Source: Pseudomonas sp. PDM04
GTDB lineage: Bacteria; Pseudomonadota; Gammaproteobacteria; Pseudomonadales; Pseudomonadaceae
Length of the DNA stretch: 64,000 bases
Direction of reading: 5' to 3'
Assembly (NCBI RefSeq): GCF_014851765.1
Contig: NZ_JACVAI010000002.1
Coordinates: 186,001 to 250,000, forward strand
The notes beneath the pieces were generated by a model. It was not told the DNA's origin and did not search any database. It worked only from the letters and a program-made list of their open reading frames with translations. A program made the translations under genes and the position numbers. Positions 8,536 to 15,988 of this stretch are shown here, one piece after another (positions within the stretch are counted from its first letter, which is position 1; every line of letters starts with the position of its first letter).

Positions 8536-9051
8536 ATGAACGCTGCAATTTCATCGGCCGTCAAAGGCCTGCACCTGAACCTCGACCGCGCCGGTGCCTG
8601 GCTCGCCCCCCTGACCCTGAGGCTGTTCATCGCCTGGGAATTTTTCGAGTCCGGCCTGGAAAAATGGAATGGCGAAAATTGGTTCGCCGATATCCAGGAG
8701 CGCTTCCCGTTTCCCTTCGATCAACTGCCGGCCACGCTGAACTGGGAACTGTCGATGTGGGCCGAATTGATCTGCGCCCTCGCCATCCTGGTCGGCCTGG
8801 GTACACGGATTTCGGCCATCGTGCTGATCGTGGTGACCGTGGTCGCGACCGCCGCCGTGCACTGGCCCGCCGATTGGTCGACACTGAGTGAACTTGCCCA
8901 GGGTTATGCCATCACTAACAAAGGCCATGGCAATTTCAAACTGCCGCTGATCTACCTGGCCGCCTTGCTGCCGTTATTGCTGTCCGGCCCCGGCAAGCTC
9001 AGCCTGGACACCTTGCTTGGCCGTTTTTTCTGGCGCCGCGCCCCACACTGA
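8536..9051 (+). CDS. DoxX-family membrane protein (HvfX-like)
   Basis: Integral membrane protein of 171 residues with about four hydrophobic segments and the DoxX hallmark [19 protein letters not shown], a conserved helix with acidic and aromatic residues. DoxX proteins often accompany HvfA-type precursors and DUF692 enzymes, where they are thought to help maturation or redox control at the membrane. It starts 54 bases after the EGKCG gene in the same orientation, so co-transcription is likely. The ATG is preceded by GGAGACCCAGTCC. Confidence 0.88.
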   Translation: MNAAISSAVKGLHLNLDRAGAWLAPLTLRLFIAWEFFESGLEKWNGENWFADIQERFPFPFDQLPATLNWELSMWAELICALAILVGLGTRISAIVLIVVTVVATAAVHWPADWSTLSELAQGYAITNKGHGNFKLPLIYLAALLPLLLSGPGKLSLDTLLGRFFWRRAPH

Positions 9052-9109
9052 AATGTTAACGTGGCAGCCTGTATGTTCCACCTCACTTGTGCAGTAGACA
9101 GGAGCCACC

Positions 9110-9811
9110 ATGAGCGTGACCACCCAATGGATCGAGATCGACAGCGCCGAAGGTAAATTCGGTGCTTACCTGGCCATTCCGCATACCCGCAAAGGCCCGG
9201 GGATCGTGCTGATCCAGGAAATTTTCGGTGTCAACGAACACATCCGTTCCGTCGCCGAGCAATACGCCGCGGACGGTTACCTGGTGCTGGTGCCGGACCT
9301 GTTCTGGCGCAACGGCCACCGCATCGAACTGACCTACGACGAGGCCGGCTGGAAACGCGCCGTCGAATTGATGAACGCCACCGACATCGACAAGGCGCAG
9401 AAGGATATCGAACTGACCATCGACGCCCTGAAAGCCCAGCCGGGCCTGGACGGCGGTATCGCTTCGATCGGCTACTGCTTCGGCGGCCTGCTGTCCTACC
9501 TCACCGCCGCCAACGGCTTGGTGGACATGGCCATCGCCTACTACGGCGGCGGTATCCAGAATCAACTGGACCGCGCCGATGAAATCCAGGTGCCGCTGCT
9601 GATGCATTTCGGCGAAAAGGACAGCCACATCCCCCTCGAAGCCGTGGAGCAAATCGCTGAACGCTTCGAGAACAACGAAAACGTGGAAATCGTTGTGTAC
9701 CCGGAGGCCGAGCACGGTTTCAACTGCTCGCATCGCGACAGCTACAACCAGCGCGCGGCGGCCGAGGCTCATGGCAATTCGTTGATCTTCCTGGGGATGG
9801 AGTTGCCGTAA
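9110..9811 (+). CDS. Dienelactone hydrolase family protein
   Basis: 233-residue alpha/beta hydrolase of the carboxymethylenebutenolidase family, which opens dienelactones in chlorocatechol breakdown; many members have other ester substrates. The triad is visible: cysteine nucleophile in IGYCFGG, aspartate in LLMHFGEKDSH, and histidine in EAEHGFNC. The family glutamate lies in IQEIFGVN. No catechol genes are nearby, so the substrate is open. AGGAGCCACC precedes the ATG. Probably its own transcription unit. Confidence 0.92.
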   Translation: MSVTTQWIEIDSAEGKFGAYLAIPHTRKGPGIVLIQEIFGVNEHIRSVAEQYAADGYLVLVPDLFWRNGHRIELTYDEAGWKRAVELMNATDIDKAQKDIELTIDALKAQPGLDGGIASIGYCFGGLLSYLTAANGLVDMAIAYYGGGIQNQLDRADEIQVPLLMHFGEKDSHIPLEAVEQIAERFENNENVEIVVYPEAEHGFNCSHRDSYNQRAAAEAHGNSLIFLGMELP

Positions 9812-9842
9812 GCAGGCTGCGACCGTAACGCTGACGCTGAAA

Positions 9843-9944
9843 CTGTAGGAGCGAGCTTGCGCGCGAAGATCGTCAACGATGACGCTGAGTGCCTGACACC
9901 CAGCGGCGCTTTCAAGACCTGCGCGAGCAAGCTCGCTCCTACAG
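9843..9944. repeat. REP element pair (inverted)
   Basis: CTGTAGGAGCGAGCTTGCGC and its reverse complement face each other across about 45 bases, between the ends of two convergent genes. It belongs to the same REP family as the other pairs, with a GTAGGAGCGAGCTTG variant. Confidence 0.93.
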
Positions 9945-9956
9945 TTCGGGGCGTGA

Positions 9957-10574
9957 TTAACGGGCTTCGCCCCCCTTGGGCTTATAGAAGAGAAACATCT
10001 CCGTCTCGGTGGTCTTGAGGTACTTCTTCGCCCAATCGGGTTTCACGTTGCGGTCGTGAAAGTACATCGCACCGTTGGTTCGGTCGTTGAGTTGTTTGTT
10101 CAGGGCCTTGCGCGCGATTTCCTTGGCGATCGCGTATTGGGTGGCCTCCTGGACGGTGTCGGGACGCCCGTCGCACCACCAGGAAAACTGGCAGTTCTTG
10201 CTTTCCGACCCTTGCTTGACCACCGCGCACACCGTGTCCGGAAAGCCTTCGTGCCCCAGTCGATTCATCACCACGCTGGCGACCGCTTCCATGTCGGCGG
10301 ACGACTTGCCTTTGGCTTCCCAATAAATGGAGCGCGCCAGGCAGGTGATTGCATCGTCCAAGGGGGCCACACCGGCGGGATCGACCGCCTGCACTTCCGA
10401 GGTGGTGATGGCTTCGGATTTGGCGACCGGTAAATCACCGCCCTTCTCCGCCGCCTTCTCTTCCAGCACTTCGGCCTTGTTTTCTGCGGCTTCCTTCTGT
10501 TCCTGTTCAGTGGCCGATACCTGGCTGCTGAGTAGCGTGATTGCAATGCAAGCGGCTAGACAGATAAATCGCAT
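9957..10574 (-). CDS. Cell-wall hydrolase, SleB type (Hydrolase_2)
   Basis: 205 residues. A signal peptide (FICLAACIAITLLSSQVSA) is followed by an acidic helical linker (EQKEAAENKAEVLEEKAAEK), then the SleB-like lytic domain from about residue 80: CLARSIYWEAKGKSS with the likely catalytic glutamate, VVMNRLGHEGFPDTVCAVV, and CQFSWWCDG. The enzyme should cleave peptidoglycan glycan strands in the periplasm. I use the ATG preceded by AAGGG six bases upstream; an earlier in-frame ATG ten codons upstream would spoil the signal peptide. Confidence 0.92.
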   Translation of the reverse strand: MRFICLAACIAITLLSSQVSATEQEQKEAAENKAEVLEEKAAEKGGDLPVAKSEAITTSEVQAVDPAGVAPLDDAITCLARSIYWEAKGKSSADMEAVASVVMNRLGHEGFPDTVCAVVKQGSESKNCQFSWWCDGRPDTVQEATQYAIAKEIARKALNKQLNDRTNGAMYFHDRNVKPDWAKKYLKTTETEMFLFYKPKGGEAR

Positions 10575-10771
10575 GATCAACCCTTCCAGTTGAGTCCGAT
10601 TCAATCAACACAATGTCGGCACACAGCAGTCGTTCGGGCGACATGGCATGAGTGTAGTTGCCAAATGCCATTCCGCTTGAGGGCCCACCTGCTGTATTTC
10701 TCGCGAAAGGCATTGCGCACACGGGGGTGTCATCGCGCATCATGTGCGCAGTCTGATCGAGGGAGATTTCC

Positions 10772-11626
10772 ATGCCTGTCCTGCCATCCGCTTTGCGTCT
10801 TGCCACGTTGTCGTTGAGCCTGTTGTTCGCCGGGAAGGCGCTGGCGGTCGACGAAAAACAACTGATCGATTCGATCAACGATTACCGCAGCCAGGTACAG
10901 CGTTGCGCCGGTCAGGTGTCCTCGGAACTGCCGCCGCTGGCGGGCGACCCTCGCCTGGCACTGTCTGCCACCAGCATCGGCAACCTGCAACAGGCCATGG
11001 TGAGCGCGGGCTACCCGATGAAAAACGTGCAGGCGATCAGCTTGTCCGGCCCACGGGATGCGGCGTCGGCAATGAAAGCGATCCAGGAGAGTTTTTGCCA
11101 GATCGTGCTCGACCCGCAATTTGTCGACATCGGCGTGAGCCGCGATGACCGCGACTGGCGCATCGTGGTCGCCCGTCCGCTGTTGAGTGCGCGCCTGGGC
11201 ACCTCTCAGGCTGAAGGCCAGAAGCTGCTGGCCGAGCTCAATGCCGCCCGCAGCCGGCCACACCAGTGCGGCACTCAATCCTTTGCCGCCGCGCCGCCGC
11301 TGACCTGGAACCCGACGTTGGCATCCGCCGCCGAAGAGCACTCGCGCTCCATGGCCAACAACAACTACTTCGACCACAAGGACCGCGACGGCCGTACGCC
11401 GGGGGACCGCGCTGAGCTGGCGGGCTACAGCGGGGTACAGGTCGGCGAGAACATCGCTGCCGGCCAGGACACCGCATCGCGGGTGGTGGCGGGCTGGGTG
11501 GCCAGCCCCGGCCATTGCGCCAACCTGATGAATCCGCAGTTCCAGGAGCTGGGCGCGGCTTATGCAGTGGACCCCAAGAGCGACTCGGGCATCTACTGGA
11601 CCACGATGTTCGGGGCGCCACAATGA
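10772..11626 (+). CDS. Exported CAP-domain protein with a duplicated, degenerate N-terminal copy
   Basis: 284 residues with a signal peptide (LATLSLSLLFAGKALA). The C-terminal half (about 148-284) is a recognisable CAP/SCP domain: LLAELNAARSRPHQCG, LASAAEEHSRSMANNNYFDH, VGENIAAG and WVASPGHCANLMNPQFQELG, with the two conserved histidines. The N-terminal half repeats the outline (LIDSINDYRSQVQRCAG, PPLAGDPRLALSATS, LDPQFVDIGVS) but lacks the GEN and PGHC motifs, suggesting internal duplication and decay. Bacterial CAP proteins are secreted and of mostly unknown function. It overlaps the bestrophin gene by four bases. Confidence 0.88.
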   Translation: MPVLPSALRLATLSLSLLFAGKALAVDEKQLIDSINDYRSQVQRCAGQVSSELPPLAGDPRLALSATSIGNLQQAMVSAGYPMKNVQAISLSGPRDAASAMKAIQESFCQIVLDPQFVDIGVSRDDRDWRIVVARPLLSARLGTSQAEGQKLLAELNAARSRPHQCGTQSFAAAPPLTWNPTLASAAEEHSRSMANNNYFDHKDRDGRTPGDRAELAGYSGVQVGENIAAGQDTASRVVAGWVASPGHCANLMNPQFQELGAAYAVDPKSDSGIYWTTMFGAPQ

Positions 11627-12522
11627 TCGTCCGCCCCAAACCCAACCTGATCAACATTCTCACGTCGCTCAAGGGTTCGATTTTCAAGAAGATCGTGCTG
11701 CGCTGCCTGATGGTGACGCTGCTGGCTTCCGTCATCGTGCTGGTGGAAACCCTGCAACCGAATTATTTCGCCAAGGTCAACGCAACGCCGTTCACTTTGC
11801 TCGGTTTGTCGCTGTCGATCTTCATGAGTTTTCGCAACAACGCCTGTTACGACCGCTGGTATGAAGCGCGCAAGGCCTGGGGCGACATGATGGTTGCGAT
11901 CCGCTCGATGATCCGGGAAACCCAGGCGATCAAGGACGTGACGCAGCGTCAGACCCTTCTGCGCAACCTCTGCGGATTCACCCACGCATTGAATGCCAGG
12001 CTGCACGCAAAGAATGAACTGCAAGCGGCTGGCGACTGGCTTGAGCCAAGGCCGGACGCCAACGTACCCAACATCAGCGCACGCATTCTTGATCACGTCG
12101 GCCAGCAGTGTTCGGCACTCGGCGAGGCCGGTGCGATCAGCGAATGGCGCTACACGGTCATGGCCAGCCACCTGACGAGCCTGACCCACGCTCAAGCAGT
12201 GTGCGAACGGATCAAGCACACGCCTTTACCCTTCGCCTACACCCTGTTGCTGCACCGAACCACGTACCTGTTCTGCATCCTGCTGCCCTTTGCCATGGCC
12301 GAATCCCTGGGTTGGCTGACGCCGCTGTTCACCGCCATCGTCAGCTACACCTTCTTCGGTCTGGACGCGATTGGCGATGAGTTGGAGGACCCGTTCGGTC
12401 GCGACGAAAACGACCTGCCAACCGAGGCGCTCGTGCGCAACATCGAACGCGAGGTACTCGCGGCTCTGGGCGAAACCGAGCTGCCGCCGGTCCTGGAACC
12501 CGTGGACTTCGTGTTGAGCTGA
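11623..12522 (+). CDS. Bestrophin-family anion channel protein
   Basis: Inner-membrane protein of 299 residues of the bestrophin/UPF0187 (YneE) family, pentameric anion-selective channels. Typical features are LINILTSLKGSIFKKI at the start, the pore-region segment LSLSIFMSFRNNACYDRWYEARKAWG, and the C-terminal FFGLDAIGDELEDPFGRDENDLP. Start and stop overlap the upstream CAP gene in ATGA, so the two are translationally coupled; why a channel would be tied to an exported CAP protein is unknown. Confidence 0.93.
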   Translation: MIVRPKPNLINILTSLKGSIFKKIVLRCLMVTLLASVIVLVETLQPNYFAKVNATPFTLLGLSLSIFMSFRNNACYDRWYEARKAWGDMMVAIRSMIRETQAIKDVTQRQTLLRNLCGFTHALNARLHAKNELQAAGDWLEPRPDANVPNISARILDHVGQQCSALGEAGAISEWRYTVMASHLTSLTHAQAVCERIKHTPLPFAYTLLLHRTTYLFCILLPFAMAESLGWLTPLFTAIVSYTFFGLDAIGDELEDPFGRDENDLPTEALVRNIEREVLAALGETELPPVLEPVDFVLS

Positions 12523-12527
12523 AGGGT

Positions 12528-13316
12528 TCAGACCTGTGCCTGGATGACCTCGATACCCAGCTTCCGGTAGTCGTTGATATCGCCCGAGGCCACGTGACGC
12601 TCGGTGATCAAGGTCTGGATGCGGTTGCAGGGCGCCACCACAAAGGGTTCGACAGCGCCCAGTTTGTCCGCCGTAGTGACCGCGATGACCTGGGAGGCGC
12701 TGTCGATCAGCGCCTGTTTGACCGGCACTTCATCGAAATGCAACGAACTGATACCCACCTCCGGATGGATCGCGCAGACCCCGGTAAAAAGCACGTCAGC
12801 CTTGATCCCCTGCAGCAGCCGCAGGGTCTCGTGACCGCTGACGGACATCGTTGCGAGGTTCAGTTGCCCGCCCGCCAGAATCACTTTGATACCCGGGTAT
12901 TCAGCAAGAATGATCGCAGTCATCGGCGATGGAGTGATGGCGGTCAGGATGATGTCCGGACGTAGAGAACGGGCGATCTGCAAGGTGGTGCTGCCGGAGT
13001 CGAACATCACGATCTGGCCGTCCTCGACCCGGCTGGCAGCGATCTGTGCCAGGTGGGTCTTGACCTCATCGGTCTCGCTGACCCGGGTAAAGTAATCCTT
13101 GCCGGTGTCCTTCGGCCGGGGCAGCGCCCCACCGTGCACGCGCTGCACCAGACCAGCGGCGGCCAGTTCCGAGAGGTCGCGGCGGATGGTGTCTTCGGAA
13201 ACATCGAAATGCTGACTCAACTCGCCGGACATGACCTTGCCGTCACGCTCCAGAATCAACAGGATTTTCTGCCGACGCACAGGCGGCAGCTCGGTGAGGG
13301 AATGCGAATCTTGCAT
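12528..13316 (-). CDS. DeoR-family transcriptional regulator
   Basis: 262 residues. An N-terminal winged helix-turn-helix (RRQKILLILERDGKVMSGEL, then FDVSEDTIRRDLSELAAAGL) is followed by a sugar-phosphate-sensing DeoR C-terminal domain (IVMFDSGSTTLQIARSL, LFTGVCAIHPEVGISS). DeoR proteins usually repress sugar or nucleoside catabolism and are relieved by a phosphorylated intermediate. No sugar operon is adjacent, so the target is unknown. Ends six bases from the convergent bestrophin gene. Confidence 0.92.
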   Translation of the reverse strand: MQDSHSLTELPPVRRQKILLILERDGKVMSGELSQHFDVSEDTIRRDLSELAAAGLVQRVHGGALPRPKDTGKDYFTRVSETDEVKTHLAQIAASRVEDGQIVMFDSGSTTLQIARSLRPDIILTAITPSPMTAIILAEYPGIKVILAGGQLNLATMSVSGHETLRLLQGIKADVLFTGVCAIHPEVGISSLHFDEVPVKQALIDSASQVIAVTTADKLGAVEPFVVAPCNRIQTLITERHVASGDINDYRKLGIEVIQAQV

Positions 13317-13388
13317 GTTTATGCCTGAGAGTGCGGGTTTGTGCGAGATTAGCCAAACCCTTTCACAAAGGCAATCGAACCGCTGTGC

Positions 13389-14057
13389 TCAGTTGCTGGC
13401 GACCTGGGCGACATTGCCTGAAGTCACCAGCGCCTTGAGCGATGCATCGAACTGTTGCAGCGCATTCACTTGCAGCGCGGTCTGCTGTTCGATCTGTGCA
13501 GCGATCTCCGGCGCGGCCTTGCCCTGCACCCACACCGATGGCATCTGCTGGGTGCGCGAGCCTTCGGCCTTGCCGATGTACTGCAGGTTCGAATCATAGA
13601 ACTTCGCCATGAACCGCGCCTCGACCTGGTCGTTGCGCTTGGACACCAGCCGGCTGTAGGTGTCCAGCATCACCACCACGTCCGGGTGCGCCTGCACCAG
13701 TGCGTCGAGGTTGTCGTAGACGGTCACCGAAGCGAACTGCCGGTTCAGCGAACCCAGCAGCCAGTTGATCGCCCGTTTCGGGTCGGAACTGCTGACGAAG
13801 GCGTTGCTGATGCGCGCGTCCAGTGCCGGGTTGCTCGCGCCCTTGAGCGCGACCGAATGGTATTGCTCAAGGTAGTCGAGGGTATTGAGGGTGTTTTCGC
13901 TGTAGAGCACGCCCACCGATTGGCCCGACTGGAAACTGACGGCGCTGTCGGCGACCGGCAGGAAGTGACAGGACGGTTCGGCAGCATTGACGGGCGTGGT
14001 GACAGCGGCACTGCCAGTCAACACAGCAACAAGGGCCAACCAGGTGGGAATTCTCAT
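13389..14057 (-). CDS. Periplasmic protein of unknown function
   Basis: 222 residues with a signal peptide (TWLALVAVLTGSAAVTTPVNA). The mature region carries VALKGASNPALDARISNAFV, a segment LDALVQAHPDVVVMLDTYSRL and a C-terminal helical part (APEIAAQIEQQTALQVNALQQ). The mix of short beta strands and helices recalls lipoprotein-like envelope proteins, but I cannot name a family. It has only two cysteines. One of three copies of a short conserved element lies about 80 bases upstream on the same strand. Confidence 0.8.
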   Translation of the reverse strand: MRIPTWLALVAVLTGSAAVTTPVNAAEPSCHFLPVADSAVSFQSGQSVGVLYSENTLNTLDYLEQYHSVALKGASNPALDARISNAFVSSSDPKRAINWLLGSLNRQFASVTVYDNLDALVQAHPDVVVMLDTYSRLVSKRNDQVEARFMAKFYDSNLQYIGKAEGSRTQQMPSVWVQGKAAPEIAAQIEQQTALQVNALQQFDASLKALVTSGNVAQVASN

Positions 14058-14093
14058 CGCGCAGCTTCCTTCGGGAGCGGATTCGGTATGCGC

Positions 14094-14147
14094 CTATCTT
14101 CCTCCCTTGCCGGAAAAACAGAACTTGCGTTTATTGATGGTCGCCAT
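14094..14147 (-). repeat. Copy 1 of the AAACGCAAGTTCT element with a possible 17-codon ORF
   Basis: The 13 bases AAACGCAAGTTCT (minus strand, 14120-14132) also occur at 34207-34219 and 57672-57684. Read from the ATG here they lie in a 17-residue ORF, MATINKRKFCFSGKGGR. There is no clear ribosome-binding site, so it may be a DNA or RNA element rather than a peptide. Confidence 0.4.
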
Positions 14148-14294
14148 CAACTAAACGAATGATTGGGCACATCCGGTCACGAAACGACAGGACAAAACTA
14201 TTTTCCGACATACAGCAGGTGTTTTTCAGGCTCCTTGCTAACCTTTTATTCCGGGCAGCCGATGGCTCTGCATCAGGAAAAGGAGCAACACAGA

Positions 14295-15860
14295 TTGAGA
14301 AACAACCAACCAGTAACGCAGCACGAAGTTGCCCTGGGACCTCAGCAGAAACTCATCTCGACAACCGACGCACACGGGGTCATCACCTACTGCAATGACG
14401 CCTTCGTCGAGATCAGTGGTTTCAACAGGTCAGACCTGATTGGAGCGCCCCAAAACATTGTTCGACACCCCGATGTGCCCCCTGCCGTCTTCGCCCACAT
14501 GTGGAGCGCGCTCAAGCAAGGCAAACCCTGGATGGGCATCGTCAAGAACCGCTCGCGCAACGGTGACCATTACTGGGTCAATGCCTACGTGACGCCCGTG
14601 TTCGAAGGCAGCAGGATCGTCGGTTACGAATCGGTCCGGGTGAAACCCGACGCCGACCAGATACGCCGCGCCGAACACCTCTACAAACGCATCAGCGACG
14701 GCAAGGCGGTACTGGGGGCCAGCGATAAATGGCTGCCTGCCCTCCTCGACTGGCTGCCCGTGCTGGCGATGGGCGCGGCGGGCACACTGGGTGGCGCGCT
14801 GCTGGGCACCACACCGGCCATTGTTCTCGCGGTCGCGGTTTCGGTGCCGATCGGCCTGCTGGTGTCGCGCCGGCGCAATCAAGGTGCGCTGCACGTGTTG
14901 CAGATGACGGAAGCCACCACGTCCGACGCGTTGATCGCAAAGATGTACAGCGACGCCCACGGCCCGCAGGCACGCCTGGAAACGGCGTTCGTCAGCCAGG
15001 CCTCGCGCCTGAAGACCTGCCTGACCCGCCTGCAGGACACCGCCGAACAGCTGAACGGGCTGGCGGGCAGGTCCGACGGGCTGGCCGCCGACAGCTCCCG
15101 TGGCCTGGAGCGCCAACGGGTCGAGACCGAACAGGTGTCGACGGCCGTCAACCAGATGGCCGCGACCACCCAGGAGGTGGCCAGCCATGTCCAGCGCACG
15201 GCGGATGCCACCCAGGAAGCCAATGTGTTGACCGGACGTGGGCGCGATGTTGCCCGCGACACCCGCGAAGCCATCCAGCGCCTGTCGGCGGTGGTCGGCG
15301 AGACCGGGGAATCCGTGGCGCAACTGGCCAGGGACAGCAATGAAATCGGCATGGTGGTCGATGTCATCAAAGGCATTGCCGATCAAACCAACCTGCTGGC
15401 CCTGAATGCCGCGATCGAAGCCGCCCGAGCCGGTGAGATGGGGCGCGGTTTTGCCGTGGTCGCCGATGAAGTCCGGCAACTGGCACAGCGCACCACCGAG
15501 TCCACGGCGCAGATCCACGGTTTGATTTCCAAGTTGCAGCACTCATCCAGCAACGCGGTGAAGACCATGGAACACGGCCAGCGCCAGGCCGAAGAAGGCG
15601 TGAGCTGGGTACTCGAGGCGGACAAGGCGCTGGTGGGCATCAGCGACGCTGTCGCGAACATCACCGAGATGACCACGCAAATCGCCGCCGCTACCGAAGA
15701 GCAAACCGCCGTGGCCGAGGAAATCAGTCGCAACATCACTACCATCGCGACCCTGGCCGATCAAACGTCAGAGCAGGCCCGACACTCTGCCGACCTGAGC
15801 AAGGAGCTGACGCAAACGGCGCAGACGCAGTACTCGCTGGTGGAGCGGTTCAACCGGTAA
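14295..15860 (+). CDS. aer: Aerotaxis receptor Aer (PAS - methyl-accepting chemotaxis protein)
   Basis: 521-residue energy/oxygen taxis transducer. The PAS domain with FAD-binding outline ([20 protein letters not shown] ... [16 protein letters not shown] ... [18 protein letters not shown]) occupies residues 10-120, a hydrophobic membrane hairpin ([21 protein letters not shown] ... [16 protein letters not shown]) spans about 150-200, and the signalling domain holds the MCP hairpin [21 protein letters not shown] choose the TTG start because AGGAG lies nine bases before it and it yields RNNQPVTQ, the known Pseudomonas Aer N-terminus and length. An ATG 33 bases upstream is an alternative. Confidence 0.93.
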   Translation: MRNNQPVTQHEVALGPQQKLISTTDAHGVITYCNDAFVEISGFNRSDLIGAPQNIVRHPDVPPAVFAHMWSALKQGKPWMGIVKNRSRNGDHYWVNAYVTPVFEGSRIVGYESVRVKPDADQIRRAEHLYKRISDGKAVLGASDKWLPALLDWLPVLAMGAAGTLGGALLGTTPAIVLAVAVSVPIGLLVSRRRNQGALHVLQMTEATTSDALIAKMYSDAHGPQARLETAFVSQASRLKTCLTRLQDTAEQLNGLAGRSDGLAADSSRGLERQRVETEQVSTAVNQMAATTQEVASHVQRTADATQEANVLTGRGRDVARDTREAIQRLSAVVGETGESVAQLARDSNEIGMVVDVIKGIADQTNLLALNAAIEAARAGEMGRGFAVVADEVRQLAQRTTESTAQIHGLISKLQHSSSNAVKTMEHGQRQAEEGVSWVLEADKALVGISDAVANITEMTTQIAAATEEQTAVAEEISRNITTIATLADQTSEQARHSADLSKELTQTAQTQYSLVERFNR

Positions 15861-15873
15861 AAACGGCTGGCTC

Positions 15874-15976
15874 CTGCAGGAGTGAGCTTGCTCGCGATGA
15901 GCGTCAACGATGACGCTGGAGGCCTGATAGCCCGCAGCGTTCTTGAGGCCATCGCGAGCTGGCTCGCTCCCACAGG
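15874..15976. repeat. REP element pair (inverted)
   Basis: GGAGTGAGCTTGCTCGCGAT (left, diverged) and ATCGCGAGCTGGCTCGCTCC (right) face each other between the ends of aer and the convergent NRPS-like gene. Confidence 0.88.
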
Positions 15977-15988
15977 GGCCGCGGTGGG

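Noticed and set aside
10622..10771. Small reading frames upstream of the CAP gene
   Set aside because: No ribosome site, no motif, and composition unlike a coding region; taken as promoter region.
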